DNA from: Chitinophagaceae bacterium
GTDB taxonomy: Bacteria > Bacteroidota > Bacteroidia > Chitinophagales > Chitinophagaceae
NCBI GenBank assembly: GCA_025934485.1
Contig: JAICXX010000043.1
Coordinates: 1 to 37,633 of the forward strand
Length of the DNA: 37,633 nucleotides
Direction: 5' to 3'
The position numbers were made by a program, and so were the translations under genes. Below, one piece after another: positions 23,148-31,790 of this stretch. The stretch's first letter is position 1. Every line of letters starts with the position of its first letter. The notes below the pieces were generated by a model. The model was not told where the DNA came from. It made no database searches and saw only the letters and a program-made list of their open reading frames with translations.

Positions 23148-23711
23148 ATGAGTAGTATTCTGGCGCCCAAGCTGCATTTTCGACGACTGGAGCTGCAGGG
23201 CGGATCGTTGGACCGGATAAGCCGGCGGGTAGGGGACCTGGATGATATCTTTCATGATCAGCGGGCGTATGCTGCATTACCCAAGGATAAACTGGTGTAT
23301 GAAGTGGTCTCTTCTTTCCCGGTGCCGGATGGAACGGAAGGCGGCCTGTTCATCGGGATTACGTATATCTATCCGGGTAAGGTCGGCGACGAGTATTTTA
23401 TGACCAAGGGGCATTTCCATAAGATCAGGAACCGCGCGGAGGTCTATGTGTGTATGGAAGGCGAGGGCATGCTGATCCTGATGAACGAGGACAGGACGCG
23501 AACGTGGGCGGAGAAGATGGAGCCGGGCAGTGTGCATTATATCAACGGCTTTACGGCGCACCGGACGGCCAATACGGGAAGCGGCATGTTGTCTTTTGGC
23601 GCCTGCTGGCCGAGCGATGCGGGGCATGATTACGATACCATTAGTGAACACGGGTTTTCAAAAATACTGGTCGAGCGGGGTGGGGTTCCCACGCTTGTCG
23701 ACCGGGCTTGA
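23148..23711 (+). CDS. cupin-type glucose-6-phosphate isomerase
   Basis: Interconverts glucose 6-phosphate and fructose 6-phosphate. The 187-residue protein belongs to the metal-dependent cupin PGI family first known from Thermococcales, not to the usual large PGI family. The cupin signature is clear: TKGHFHKIRNRAEVY gives metal ligands His89, His91 and Glu98, and HYINGFTAHR gives His138. YIYPGKVGDEYFMTKGHFH is highly typical. It follows the GntR gene after 3 bases and overlaps the region of the ROK gene start, so it is in the sugar operon. Within the operon it would connect fructose 6-phosphate made from mannose to glucose 6-phosphate. Confidence 0.88.
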   Translation: MSSILAPKLHFRRLELQGGSLDRISRRVGDLDDIFHDQRAYAALPKDKLVYEVVSSFPVPDGTEGGLFIGITYIYPGKVGDEYFMTKGHFHKIRNRAEVYVCMEGEGMLILMNEDRTRTWAEKMEPGSVHYINGFTAHRTANTGSGMLSFGACWPSDAGHDYDTISEHGFSKILVERGGVPTLVDRA

Positions 23712-23716
23712 ATCGT

Positions 23717-24661
23717 ATGAGCAATTATTTTGTCGGCATCGATCTTGGTGGGACCCGGATAAAGATCGGGCTGGTTTCGGGGGATGTGATCCTGTCGAGG
23801 AAGATCGTGGCGGCGGATGCCGCCGGGGGGTTGGCCGCGAGCCTGCCCGTGCTGGAGCAAGAGATCGACGGATTGTTGCAATGTGCGGGCACTGGTGTGC
23901 ATGCATTGAGCGGAGTAGGGCTGGCTTTTCCCGGGATCGTCGATCCGGTGGGTCAGCGGATCCTGAGCACCAATCAGAAATATGACGATGCCATGCAGGT
24001 CGATGTCCCGGGCTGGGTCAAAAAGCGTTGGAAAGTTCCTTTTTTTATCGATAATGATGCGCGGATGGCTGCGGTGGGGGAATGGAAGTATGGCGCGGCC
24101 AGGGATACGGACAATATGGTGATGATGACCATCGGGACCGGCATCGGCAGTTCGGCGGTGATAGAAGGAAAGGTATTGCGGGGACGCCATTTTCAGGCCG
24201 GGGTCCTCGGTGGGCATATCTCGATCCGGTATGATGGCCGGCCCTGTAACTGCGGGAATATCGGTTGTATCGAGGCTTATGGGTCGACGTGGTGTCTGGC
24301 GGAGACCGTGAGATCGGCAGAGGATTATGCTGCCAGCGTGCTGGCCGCAGCGCCGGTGATCGATTATTATGCGCTTTTTGAAGCGGCGGCAAAAGGTGAC
24401 CGGCTGGCGATGCGTATCCGGCAGGAATGTCTGGATATCTGGGCCGCGGGTGTCGTCAATCTTATCCATGCCTACGATCCCGAGGTGGTGGTGATCGGCG
24501 GCGGGGTGATGAGCAGGCCGGATGAGCTATTGCCATACATCACCGAAAGGGTCGGGCGCCATGCGTGGACGCCATGGGGGAAGCCGGCGATACGTGCTAC
24601 GGCATTACATAGCGATGCGGGCATATTGGGAGTCATATACTGTCTGCAACATAACATATAA
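23717..24661 (+). CDS. ROK-family sugar kinase
   Basis: The 314-residue protein has the N-terminal ATP-binding VGIDLGGTRIKIGLVSG, the catalytic region GLAFPGIVDP and FFIDNDARMAAVGEWKYGAA, GTGIGSSAVIEGKVLRGRHFQAGVLGGH, and the ROK zinc motif CNCGNIGCIE (about 177-186). It has no DNA-binding domain, so it is a kinase rather than a ROK repressor. The ATG at 23717 is preferred over a TTG at 23708 that overlaps the upstream stop. ROK kinases phosphorylate glucose, fructose, mannose or amino sugars; with two mannose-6-phosphate isomerases next to it, mannose is the best guess, but specificity cannot be read from the sequence. Confidence 0.88.
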   Translation: MSNYFVGIDLGGTRIKIGLVSGDVILSRKIVAADAAGGLAASLPVLEQEIDGLLQCAGTGVHALSGVGLAFPGIVDPVGQRILSTNQKYDDAMQVDVPGWVKKRWKVPFFIDNDARMAAVGEWKYGAARDTDNMVMMTIGTGIGSSAVIEGKVLRGRHFQAGVLGGHISIRYDGRPCNCGNIGCIEAYGSTWCLAETVRSAEDYAASVLAAAPVIDYYALFEAAAKGDRLAMRIRQECLDIWAAGVVNLIHAYDPEVVVIGGGVMSRPDELLPYITERVGRHAWTPWGKPAIRATALHSDAGILGVIYCLQHNI

Positions 24662-24663
24662 CT

Positions 24664-26421
24664 ATGCGATCAAATTATGATAAGTTCCCTTTTATCCAGG
24701 TAAAGGGCCAGGACGATGCTTGCCTGGAAGGATGGGAGGCGGTTTGCAAGGCCATAGCGGCTGCTGTAGACGGGGCCGGGGATGCCGGTGGCCGCGGGAA
24801 GGTGGTGGTGCTGGAATGTTATCCGGGGGTAAAGGATGACGAGATCTTGCCGCGGCTGCAGGCGGCGTTGCCGGGACGTTGGATCCTGACGCGTGAGGCG
24901 ATGTGGCCGGAGGAGAAGATACTGCGTATGGTCTATCCCGATGTTACCGATGATGCGGTCTTTGGGTATATCACGCGGCTGGAGATGGATGATATTTTTG
25001 ACCCTGTAAAGCGCGAATCGTTATTGACGTCGATGGGCGCGGTGACGACGTATGTTTATGGACCCGGCGCCGCGGTGCTTTGCGGGCGGTGGGATCTGCT
25101 GGTCTATTTCGACATGCCGCGTTGGGAAGCGCAGCTGCGTTTCCGGCGGAACGAGACGGCGAATCTGGGGCTGACCCACAAGACGTTAAAGGCTTCGCTT
25201 CAATACAAGCAGGCGTTCTTTGTGGACTGGCGGGTTGCCGACAAGCTCAAGAAAAAGGTGATGGATAGCTGGGACTATGTCGTAGATACTACCGTTGCCG
25301 GGCAACCGAAGATAGTCGCCGGCGCGGTGCTGAATGCCGCGTTGAGACAGGCGGTGCGGCGGCCTTTCAGGGTAGTGCCTTTTTTTGATCCCGGTCCGTG
25401 GGGGGGCCAGTGGATGAAGGAGGTCTGCGATCTGGATCCCAGGGAGCCCAACTATGCCTGGTGTTTCGATTGTGTGCCGGAGGAGAATAGTTTGTTTTTC
25501 CGGTTTGGGACGGTGCTTTTCGAAACGCCGGCCATCAACCTGGTGTTCGAGCAAGGCCGTGCGTTGTTGGGGAATGCGGTGCAGGCGCGTTTTGGCGACG
25601 AGTTCCCGATACGCTTCGATTTCCTGGATACGATGGGCGGCGGAAATCTGAGTCTGCAGGTGCATCCAACGACGGAGTATATCCGCGAACATTTCGGGAT
25701 GAATTATACGCAGGATGAGAGTTATTATATCCTCGATGTTGCGGACGATGCCTGTGTTTATCTCGGGTTGCGGGACAAGGTGGACCCGGCGCAGATGATC
25801 GGGGCCCTGGAGGAGGCGCAGGAGGGTGGTAGACCCTTCGATGCGGAGCAATTTGCCGGGAAGTGGGCGATCAGAAAACACGATCATGTGCTGATCCCGG
25901 CGGGAACGGTGCATTGTTCAGGGAAGAACAGCATGGTGCTGGAGATCAGTGCGACGCCGTATATTTTTACGTTCAAGTTATGGGACTGGGGCCGGATGGG
26001 CATGGATGGAAAACCACGGCCGATCAATATCGGTCATGGGCAGCGGGTCATCGACTGGACGCTGGGACCGGAGCGGACGAAGAAGGAACTGCTCAATGTC
26101 GTCGAGCCGGTGGCGGCGGGGCCCGGATGGCGGGAGGAGCGTACGGGGTTGCATGAACGCGAATTCATCGAGACGCGGCGGCATTGGTTTACGGAAAAGG
26201 TCGTGCACCATACGGCGGGCAGCGTAAATGTGCTGAACCTGGTAGATGGCCGCGAGGCGATCGTAGAGAGCCCTGCCGGGGCGTTCGACCCGTTTGTCGT
26301 GCATTATGCCGAGACATTCATCGTGCCGGCGGCGGTGGGCGAATACACCATTCGCCCATATGGAGCGGGAGCGGGGCAGGAGTGCGCAACGATGAAAGCC
26401 TATGTCAGAAAGAATTCCTAA
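24664..26421 (+). CDS. class I mannose-6-phosphate isomerase fused to a degenerate kinase-like N-domain
   Basis: The 585-residue protein is about 190 residues longer than ordinary class I PMI. The C-terminal part (about 235-585) is the isomerase: FFDPGPWGGQWM, LSLQVHPTTEY (zinc Gln and His, about 329-338), ESYYILDV, IPAGTVHCSGKNSMVLEIS and WDWGRMGMDGKPRP. The N-terminal part (about 1-225) resembles a uridine-kinase/phosphoribulokinase-like fold (GKVVVLECYPGVKDDEILPRLQ, LLVYFDMPRWEAQLRFRRNE) but lacks a Walker A GxxxxGKS/T loop, so it probably does not bind ATP in the usual way. The isomerase converts mannose 6-phosphate to fructose 6-phosphate. It starts 2 bases after the ROK kinase gene and is followed by a type II PMI cupin. 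The role of the N-domain is unknown. Confidence 0.82.
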   Translation: MRSNYDKFPFIQVKGQDDACLEGWEAVCKAIAAAVDGAGDAGGRGKVVVLECYPGVKDDEILPRLQAALPGRWILTREAMWPEEKILRMVYPDVTDDAVFGYITRLEMDDIFDPVKRESLLTSMGAVTTYVYGPGAAVLCGRWDLLVYFDMPRWEAQLRFRRNETANLGLTHKTLKASLQYKQAFFVDWRVADKLKKKVMDSWDYVVDTTVAGQPKIVAGAVLNAALRQAVRRPFRVVPFFDPGPWGGQWMKEVCDLDPREPNYAWCFDCVPEENSLFFRFGTVLFETPAINLVFEQGRALLGNAVQARFGDEFPIRFDFLDTMGGGNLSLQVHPTTEYIREHFGMNYTQDESYYILDVADDACVYLGLRDKVDPAQMIGALEEAQEGGRPFDAEQFAGKWAIRKHDHVLIPAGTVHCSGKNSMVLEISATPYIFTFKLWDWGRMGMDGKPRPINIGHGQRVIDWTLGPERTKKELLNVVEPVAAGPGWREERTGLHEREFIETRRHWFTEKVVHHTAGSVNVLNLVDGREAIVESPAGAFDPFVVHYAETFIVPAAVGEYTIRPYGAGAGQECATMKAYVRKNS

Positions 26422-26430
26422 AATATTTTT

Positions 26431-26811
26431 ATGTCAGAATATGTTACTAAACCCATACCCGGGGAGAAGCCTGAGGCGGAATTTGTCAGCCGGCCCTGGG
26501 GAACCTTTAAACAGTATGCGAACAACCGGGATTGCACGGTGAGCCTGATGACGATCCTGCCGGGGCAACGATTGAGCCTGCAATCGCATACGGGGCGGGC
26601 GGAGCTGTGGATCGTGATCGATGACGGGGCTTCGGTGCAGGTCGGTGATGAGATCAGGATCTACAGCGCGGGAGACGAGATCTGGATACCTGCGGGTGAG
26701 CGGCACCGGTTGAGCTGTCCGGGGGACAAGCCGCTACGGGTGCTGGAAGTGGCCTTCGGGAACTGGCAGCAGGACGATATCCGCCGATACGAAGACGATT
26801 ACAAACGATAG
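26431..26811 (+). CDS. stand-alone type II mannose-6-phosphate isomerase cupin domain
   Basis: The 126-residue protein matches the C-terminal isomerase domain of bifunctional GDP-mannose pyrophosphorylase/PMI: RPWGTFKQY, the substrate and metal segment LPGQRLSLQSHTGRAELWIVIDDGA, GDEIWIPAGERHRL and the end LEVAFGNWQQDDIRRYEDDYKR. The Q-x-H...E and late His residues of the cupin metal site are present. It lacks the nucleotidyltransferase half. It lies 9 bases after the fused class I PMI, giving two unrelated-looking PMIs side by side. It may act on a different sugar phosphate, or back up the larger enzyme. Confidence 0.85.
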   Translation: MSEYVTKPIPGEKPEAEFVSRPWGTFKQYANNRDCTVSLMTILPGQRLSLQSHTGRAELWIVIDDGASVQVGDEIRIYSAGDEIWIPAGERHRLSCPGDKPLRVLEVAFGNWQQDDIRRYEDDYKR

Positions 26812-26822
26812 ACGAATGCCAT

Positions 26823-28178
26823 ATGGAAAATACTGTATTCCTGCGCCGGACGGCCTATATCTGCACGGCCGTCGCCTTTGGCGGCTTGTTGTTTGGTTTT
26901 GACACGGCGGTCATTTCGGGCGCCATCGGGCTGATCAAAACGCAGTTTGCACTCAATACCTTGCAGGAGGGCTGGCTGGTCAGCAGCGGGCTGGCAGGCT
27001 GTATCCTCGGGGTGCTGGTCAGCGGGATGCTGAGTGACCGGATCGGCCGGAAGCGTACGATCCTGCTGGCGGCGGTTGCCTTTTTGTTGTCGGGGATAGG
27101 CTGTGGGCTGGCGGGGACTATCGATATCCTTATAGCGTCGCGGATCGTGGGCGGTGCGGGGGTAGGGATGGCTTCGGTCGTGTCGCCGATGTTGATCGCC
27201 GAGCTGGCGCCGGCGGACCGGCGGGGCAGGATGATCGCCTATTACCAGCTGGCTATTACGGTGGGCATCCTGCTGGCTTATTTTTCCAATGCTTTTTTTC
27301 TTACGTGGGGTGAGGCGCACGGCAGTGCGGAGATCTGGCGGCCGATGTTCCTGGCCATGGCTGCGCCTTCCGTGCTCTTTTTGCTGTTGCTGATGCGTAT
27401 CCCGGAGAGTCCGCGGTGGCTGATCAAGGTGCAGCGGGGAGCGCAGGCCTTGGCTGTGTTACAGCGTATCCGGCCGGCGGAGATGGCGGCGGGCGAACTC
27501 GAGGACATGCAGCGTGCGGCGGCGAAGGCGGGTGCGCGGAAGCGTTCGTTGTGGAGCGGCGCGTTGCGGCTGCCGTTGCTGATCGGCATTTTGCTGGCGG
27601 TGTTCCAGCAGTTCTCGGGTATCAATGCGATCATCTATTACGGGCCGGGCATCTTCGAGAAGGCGGGTATCGGCGGCGGGAACGCCCTGGTCTTCCAGGT
27701 GATCATCGGCGCGATCAATATGCTCTTTACGCTGGTGGCGATACGCTGGTCGGACCGCCTTGGCCGGAAGTTCCTGCTGAAGACGGGGCTTGCGGGGATC
27801 ATATTTTCGCTGGCCTTGTGCGGGATACTTTTTTATTCGGGCCATACGCAGGGCCTATTGCTGCTGGTCTTATTGATGGTCTATATCGCGTGTTTTGCTT
27901 TTTCGCTCGGGCCGGTGACCTGGATCATCATCAACGAGATCTTCCCCACCGAAGTGCGGGTACAAGCCGTGTCGGTATGCACACTGGCCTTGTGGATAGC
28001 GGTGTGGCTGGTGGGACAATTCTTTCCCTGGATGTTGGAAAAGGCCGGAGCGGCGGTCACCTTTTGGATCTTTTGCGGGTTCAGCGTGTTGAATTTCGTG
28101 TTCAGCTGGAAGGTGGTGAAAGAGACCAAGGGAAAGACGCTGGAAGAAATGGAAAACTTATTTATCGCACCTCACTAA
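26823..28178 (+). CDS. MFS sugar porter (sugar:H+ symporter)
   Basis: The 451-residue protein with twelve predicted membrane segments belongs to the sugar porter family. Signatures: GGLLFGFDTAVISGAI at the start, DRIGRKR after TM2, PESPRWL before the central loop, QQFSGINAIIYYGPGIFEKAG in TM7, DRLGRKF in the mirrored loop, and a PVTWIIINEIFPTEVR segment near TM10. It resembles bacterial xylose, glucose and galactose:H+ symporters. It starts 11 bases after the cupin gene and probably imports the monosaccharide that the operon then phosphorylates and isomerises, with mannose the best guess by context. Confidence 0.92.
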   Translation: MENTVFLRRTAYICTAVAFGGLLFGFDTAVISGAIGLIKTQFALNTLQEGWLVSSGLAGCILGVLVSGMLSDRIGRKRTILLAAVAFLLSGIGCGLAGTIDILIASRIVGGAGVGMASVVSPMLIAELAPADRRGRMIAYYQLAITVGILLAYFSNAFFLTWGEAHGSAEIWRPMFLAMAAPSVLFLLLLMRIPESPRWLIKVQRGAQALAVLQRIRPAEMAAGELEDMQRAAAKAGARKRSLWSGALRLPLLIGILLAVFQQFSGINAIIYYGPGIFEKAGIGGGNALVFQVIIGAINMLFTLVAIRWSDRLGRKFLLKTGLAGIIFSLALCGILFYSGHTQGLLLLVLLMVYIACFAFSLGPVTWIIINEIFPTEVRVQAVSVCTLALWIAVWLVGQFFPWMLEKAGAAVTFWIFCGFSVLNFVFSWKVVKETKGKTLEEMENLFIAPH

Positions 28179-28189
28179 AATCTCCTTTC

Positions 28190-30775
28190 ATGATACAGAT
28201 CAACCTCCCGTTGCGCGGTGGATTATTTGCCGTGCTGTTATGCTGTGGGCTGCGTGTAGTTGCCCAGCCGCCTGCCCTTGCCGTCGATCACCGATACAGT
28301 CCGCCCTGGTGGCAGACACTGGTGTGTATGCCCGATGATCCGGTAAAGACGTTGATCGGAAAGGAGGGCCAGCTTTTTGGCGACTATGATTACAAGGGGC
28401 CGCGGGACTTTTCGTTCTCGCTGGGTTTGGATGGCCGCACGCCGCTGGTCTGGCGGAGTCAGCGACTGTTGCTGGCGCGGGCGCCGATCCTGCGTACCGT
28501 GAAGACGGCGGGTGATGTGACGGTCACCGAAGAAACCTTTTTACAGATACCCGAGCCCGAAGGGTTGAACAGCATCGTGCGATATGACAGCCGGCGGGTG
28601 GAGCGGGACTGGTCGAAGCCGCGTGTGGCCTGCGATGCGGCGTTCAACAGCGTTGCCATGGGGCTCAAGGGGTTGTCGGGAGAGGGGTTGGTGGAGTTTC
28701 ATATCCGCGTCAAGCCGGGGGCTGCGTATGCCATCGCTTTAGGATTTTGCGAAGGCCATTACGATACGGCGGGTGCGCGGAAGATGCGGATACAGGTCGA
28801 AGGAGCGGGGCAGCGGGATATCGATCCGGTGAAGGATTTCGGAGCGCATATGCCTGGCGTTTATACCTTCGATGCCCGGGATGGCAATGATAATGGAATA
28901 CTCACGGTGGTGGTGAGCAATATGCCGGGTTCGGTGGATCGGGATGCTTTTGTGAATGGGTTGTGGATGTTCGAGGGGAAGGTTCCCGCAGCGGCGGCTA
29001 TTGTCGCCGGTAGTCAAGACAAGGCGGCGGTGCTTTATGCGCCTGCTGCGACCGTGCGGATGCCGGCGCGGCGGTATCATATGCTGGTGAAGGTGCGAAA
29101 TGGCGGGACCGGTGCGACAGTGTTCCAGCCGGTGTTGCGGTACCGGGGTGTCGAGGCGGTCAAGGCTGCCGGAGGCGGGCTGGCCATCGGCGAGGAGACC
29201 GTCGTGCATAGCTCTACCGGTGCGGTGCAGCTGAAGGAGGATAGTGCAGAGACCTATCATTGCGAATTGCCGGCCATGAACCTGAAGGCGGGTGAGGAGC
29301 GGGAATTTGCGGTGACGGTGAGCCGGTTCTTTGGCGCTGCCGCTTATCAGCCGATGGTTGCTGTTACAAAACGGGAGGAGGCGAGGGCTTTGAGCTGGTG
29401 GGAGAAGAACTGTCCGTCGGCGGCGGCCATATCGGTCCCGGATACGGGGATACAGGCGATGATCGAGTCGAGCATCCGCAATATCTTTCAGGCGCGGGAT
29501 ATCCGGAAGGGTTCGCCGAGCTTTCATGTGGGGCCGACGATCTATCGCGGGTTATGGCTGGCGGATGGAACGTATTTGCTCGAGGTCGGCACGATGCTGG
29601 GGTATATCGCCGATGTCCGGAGCTGTATCGATTACCTGACGCATTATCAATTGCCGGACGGCGGCTTCGAGATGATCACGACGTTCCACAAGGAGAATGG
29701 TCTGGTGCCGATCATGCTGATACGGCATGCGGTGCTGACGCAGGACAAGAACTGGCTGGAGAAGAACTGGAGCGTGGTGGAAGGATGTCTGCGGCGGATC
29801 AGGTATCTGCGGGATGTGGCGGCGAAGGACCCCTCGAAGCCTTATTATGGATTGTTGCCGGATGGCAATGTCGACGGCGGCATCCAGCATGGCGATGACT
29901 ATTCGAATACGGAATATTGTTTGAGCGGGATGAAGTGGGCGATCACGGCGGCGCACTGGCTGGGTAAGGAGCAGCAGGCGGCGGACTGGCAGAAGGAATA
30001 CGATGATTTCTTCAATACCTTTTTGACGATGGCGCGAAAAGATCTCCGCCAGGATGACAAGGGGAACACGTATCTGCCGGTGATGATCCACAACGAGGGC
30101 AATTATGCGCCGCAAAAGGGGCAGTGGGCATTTTGTCAGAGCGTGTATCCGGGGCAGATCTTCGATACGACGGCCGAGACGCGGCGGATCGCGGCGGGGA
30201 CGGTGCAGATGCTGCACGACCATCGGGTGGAGGGGCTGGTGATCAACACCGGCTGGATGGAACAGGGGATTTGGACCTATTTCGCCTCTTTTTATGGCCA
30301 TGACCTGTTGTGGCTGGGGAAGACGAAGGAGGTACCGCAGCTGTTGTACGATTATGCGAATCATTCTTCGCCGACGATGGACTGGCGGGAGGAGCAGAAA
30401 CCGCAGGGCAAGGGGAATGAGGAAGTGGGGGATATGCCGCATAACTGGGCAAGCGCGGAGTTTATCCGGCTGGTCGTGCATATGCTCGAGTTGGACAGGG
30501 GTAACGATTTGCATTTATTCGAGGCGTTGCCGCCGGGTTGGATGCGACGGGGGAAGCGGGTAGAGCTGCATGGTATCCGGACGCCTTTTGGTCCCATCGA
30601 GCTAAGCCTGCTGGTGAATGCGAGCGGGGATGCGGCGCGGCTTCATCTGCGCTTTACCGAGGCGGGTCATTTGCCGGGGAAGGTGTTCGTGCATAAGGAC
30701 AACTGGACGGTGGGAGGCGGTGTTGCGGAAGTGGCCGGCGCTTCTACGATCGATTTGAATATACCATTGAAATAA
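28190..30775 (+). CDS. secreted six-hairpin glycosidase-like protein with malectin-like domain
   Basis: The 861-residue protein has a signal peptide (MIQINLPLRGGLFAVLLCC, ending near VVAQ). ATG at 28190 is chosen since the frame upstream is only the shadow of the transporter gene. The N-terminal part is beta-rich (DYKGPRDFSFSLGLDGRTPLVW); residues about 165-265 look like a malectin-type carbohydrate-binding domain (YAIALGFCEGHYDTAGARKMRIQVEGAG, YTFDARDGNDNGILTVVVSNMP). The C-terminal half (about 430-790) has the (alpha/alpha)6-barrel look of inverting glycosidases, with WLADGTYLLEVGTMLGY, LPDGGFEMITTFHKENG, INTGWMEQGIWTYFASFYGHDLLW and MPHNWASAEFIRLV. I cannot name the GH family or substrate. 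Its place after the sugar transporter suggests it frees the sugar outside the cell. Confidence 0.75.
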   Translation: MIQINLPLRGGLFAVLLCCGLRVVAQPPALAVDHRYSPPWWQTLVCMPDDPVKTLIGKEGQLFGDYDYKGPRDFSFSLGLDGRTPLVWRSQRLLLARAPILRTVKTAGDVTVTEETFLQIPEPEGLNSIVRYDSRRVERDWSKPRVACDAAFNSVAMGLKGLSGEGLVEFHIRVKPGAAYAIALGFCEGHYDTAGARKMRIQVEGAGQRDIDPVKDFGAHMPGVYTFDARDGNDNGILTVVVSNMPGSVDRDAFVNGLWMFEGKVPAAAAIVAGSQDKAAVLYAPAATVRMPARRYHMLVKVRNGGTGATVFQPVLRYRGVEAVKAAGGGLAIGEETVVHSSTGAVQLKEDSAETYHCELPAMNLKAGEEREFAVTVSRFFGAAAYQPMVAVTKREEARALSWWEKNCPSAAAISVPDTGIQAMIESSIRNIFQARDIRKGSPSFHVGPTIYRGLWLADGTYLLEVGTMLGYIADVRSCIDYLTHYQLPDGGFEMITTFHKENGLVPIMLIRHAVLTQDKNWLEKNWSVVEGCLRRIRYLRDVAAKDPSKPYYGLLPDGNVDGGIQHGDDYSNTEYCLSGMKWAITAAHWLGKEQQAADWQKEYDDFFNTFLTMARKDLRQDDKGNTYLPVMIHNEGNYAPQKGQWAFCQSVYPGQIFDTTAETRRIAAGTVQMLHDHRVEGLVINTGWMEQGIWTYFASFYGHDLLWLGKTKEVPQLLYDYANHSSPTMDWREEQKPQGKGNEEVGDMPHNWASAEFIRLVVHMLELDRGNDLHLFEALPPGWMRRGKRVELHGIRTPFGPIELSLLVNASGDAARLHLRFTEAGHLPGKVFVHKDNWTVGGGVAEVAGASTIDLNIPLK

Positions 30776-30780
30776 CTATT

Positions 30781-31782
30781 ATGGGCAATCGAAGAAAATT
30801 TTTTGCGAAGGCGATGCTGGGCGGCGCTGCGGTGATGAGCGGACGCCTGCCGCTTGGGCGCCGCGCTGGAGGGCCGATGGTTCGGCGTGTCGGCGAGCCG
30901 ATCGTCGTGAGCACCTGGGATTTTGGCCGGGCTGCGAATGTGGGCGCGTGGGAAGTCCTGCGCAAGGGAGGAAGGGCGCTCGATGCCGTGGAACAGGGTG
31001 TACGCATCCCGGAGGCGGACCCGGATATCCAGACCATTGGCTATGGCGGGTTGCCCGATCGTGACGGGCATGTGACGCTGGATGCCGCAATCATGGACGA
31101 TAAGCTCAACTGCGGATCGGTGATGTGTATCGAGTATATCATGCATCCTATATCCGTGGCGCGGCTGGTGATGGAGAAGACGCCGCATATCATCCTGGTG
31201 GGTGAGGGGGCATTGCAGTTTGCATTGGCCAATGGGTTTAAGAAGCAGGACCTGTTGACACCGAAGAGCAAGCACGACTACGAGGAATGGTTGAAGAGTG
31301 CGCACTACCAGCCTGAGGTGAATATAGAAAACAGGTTGGGAGGGAAATACAACCACGATACCATCGGAATGCTGGCGCTGGATGCGCGGGGGGATCTGAG
31401 CGGGGCCTGTACTACGAGTGGGTTGGCTTATAAAATGCATGGCCGGGTGGGGGATTCGCCGGTGATCGGCGCGGGTCTGTATGTGGACAACGCCGTAGGC
31501 GCCGCCACCGCTACGGGGGTGGGCGAAGAGGTGATACGCATCTGCGGGTCGCATCTCATCGTGGAGCTGATGCGGCAGGGCGCTTCGCCGGAGGCAGCGT
31601 GTAAGGAGGCGGTGGAGCGTATCGTGCGGCGTTCGCCGGCAAAGGCTGCAGCCATCCAGGTAGGGTTTCTGGCGTTGAATAAACAGGGGGAGTATGGCGC
31701 CTGGTGTTTGCAGAAGGGGTTCAGCTTTGCCGTGAAGAGTGAAAAGGAAGAATTGTTGATCGCAGGAAAGAGTAACTATTAA
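30781..31782 (+). CDS. glycosylasparaginase (N4-(beta-N-acetylglucosaminyl)-L-asparaginase)
   Basis: An Ntn-hydrolase of 333 residues that cuts the GlcNAc-Asn bond left after N-glycoprotein breakdown. The autoproteolysis site is HDTIGMLALD, with Thr194 as the nucleophile of the beta chain; GACTTSGLAYKMHGRVGDSPVIGAGLYVDN and GVGEEVIRICGSHLIVELMRQG are typical of this family rather than of plain isoaspartyl peptidases. It starts with MGNRRKFFAKAMLGGAAVMSG, a likely twin-arginine signal, as seen in secreted flavobacterial homologues. It starts 5 bases after the glycosidase-like gene, and this is the strongest hint that the operon deals with N-linked glycans. Confidence 0.88.
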   Translation: MGNRRKFFAKAMLGGAAVMSGRLPLGRRAGGPMVRRVGEPIVVSTWDFGRAANVGAWEVLRKGGRALDAVEQGVRIPEADPDIQTIGYGGLPDRDGHVTLDAAIMDDKLNCGSVMCIEYIMHPISVARLVMEKTPHIILVGEGALQFALANGFKKQDLLTPKSKHDYEEWLKSAHYQPEVNIENRLGGKYNHDTIGMLALDARGDLSGACTTSGLAYKMHGRVGDSPVIGAGLYVDNAVGAATATGVGEEVIRICGSHLIVELMRQGASPEAACKEAVERIVRRSPAKAAAIQVGFLALNKQGEYGAWCLQKGFSFAVKSEKEELLIAGKSNY

Positions 31783-31790
31783 AAAAGCTT

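Noticed and set aside
27416..28189. N-terminal extension of the 861-residue glycosidase-like protein by 258 residues
   Set aside because: This part overlaps the MFS transporter in another frame; a proper signal peptide starts at the ATG at 28190.
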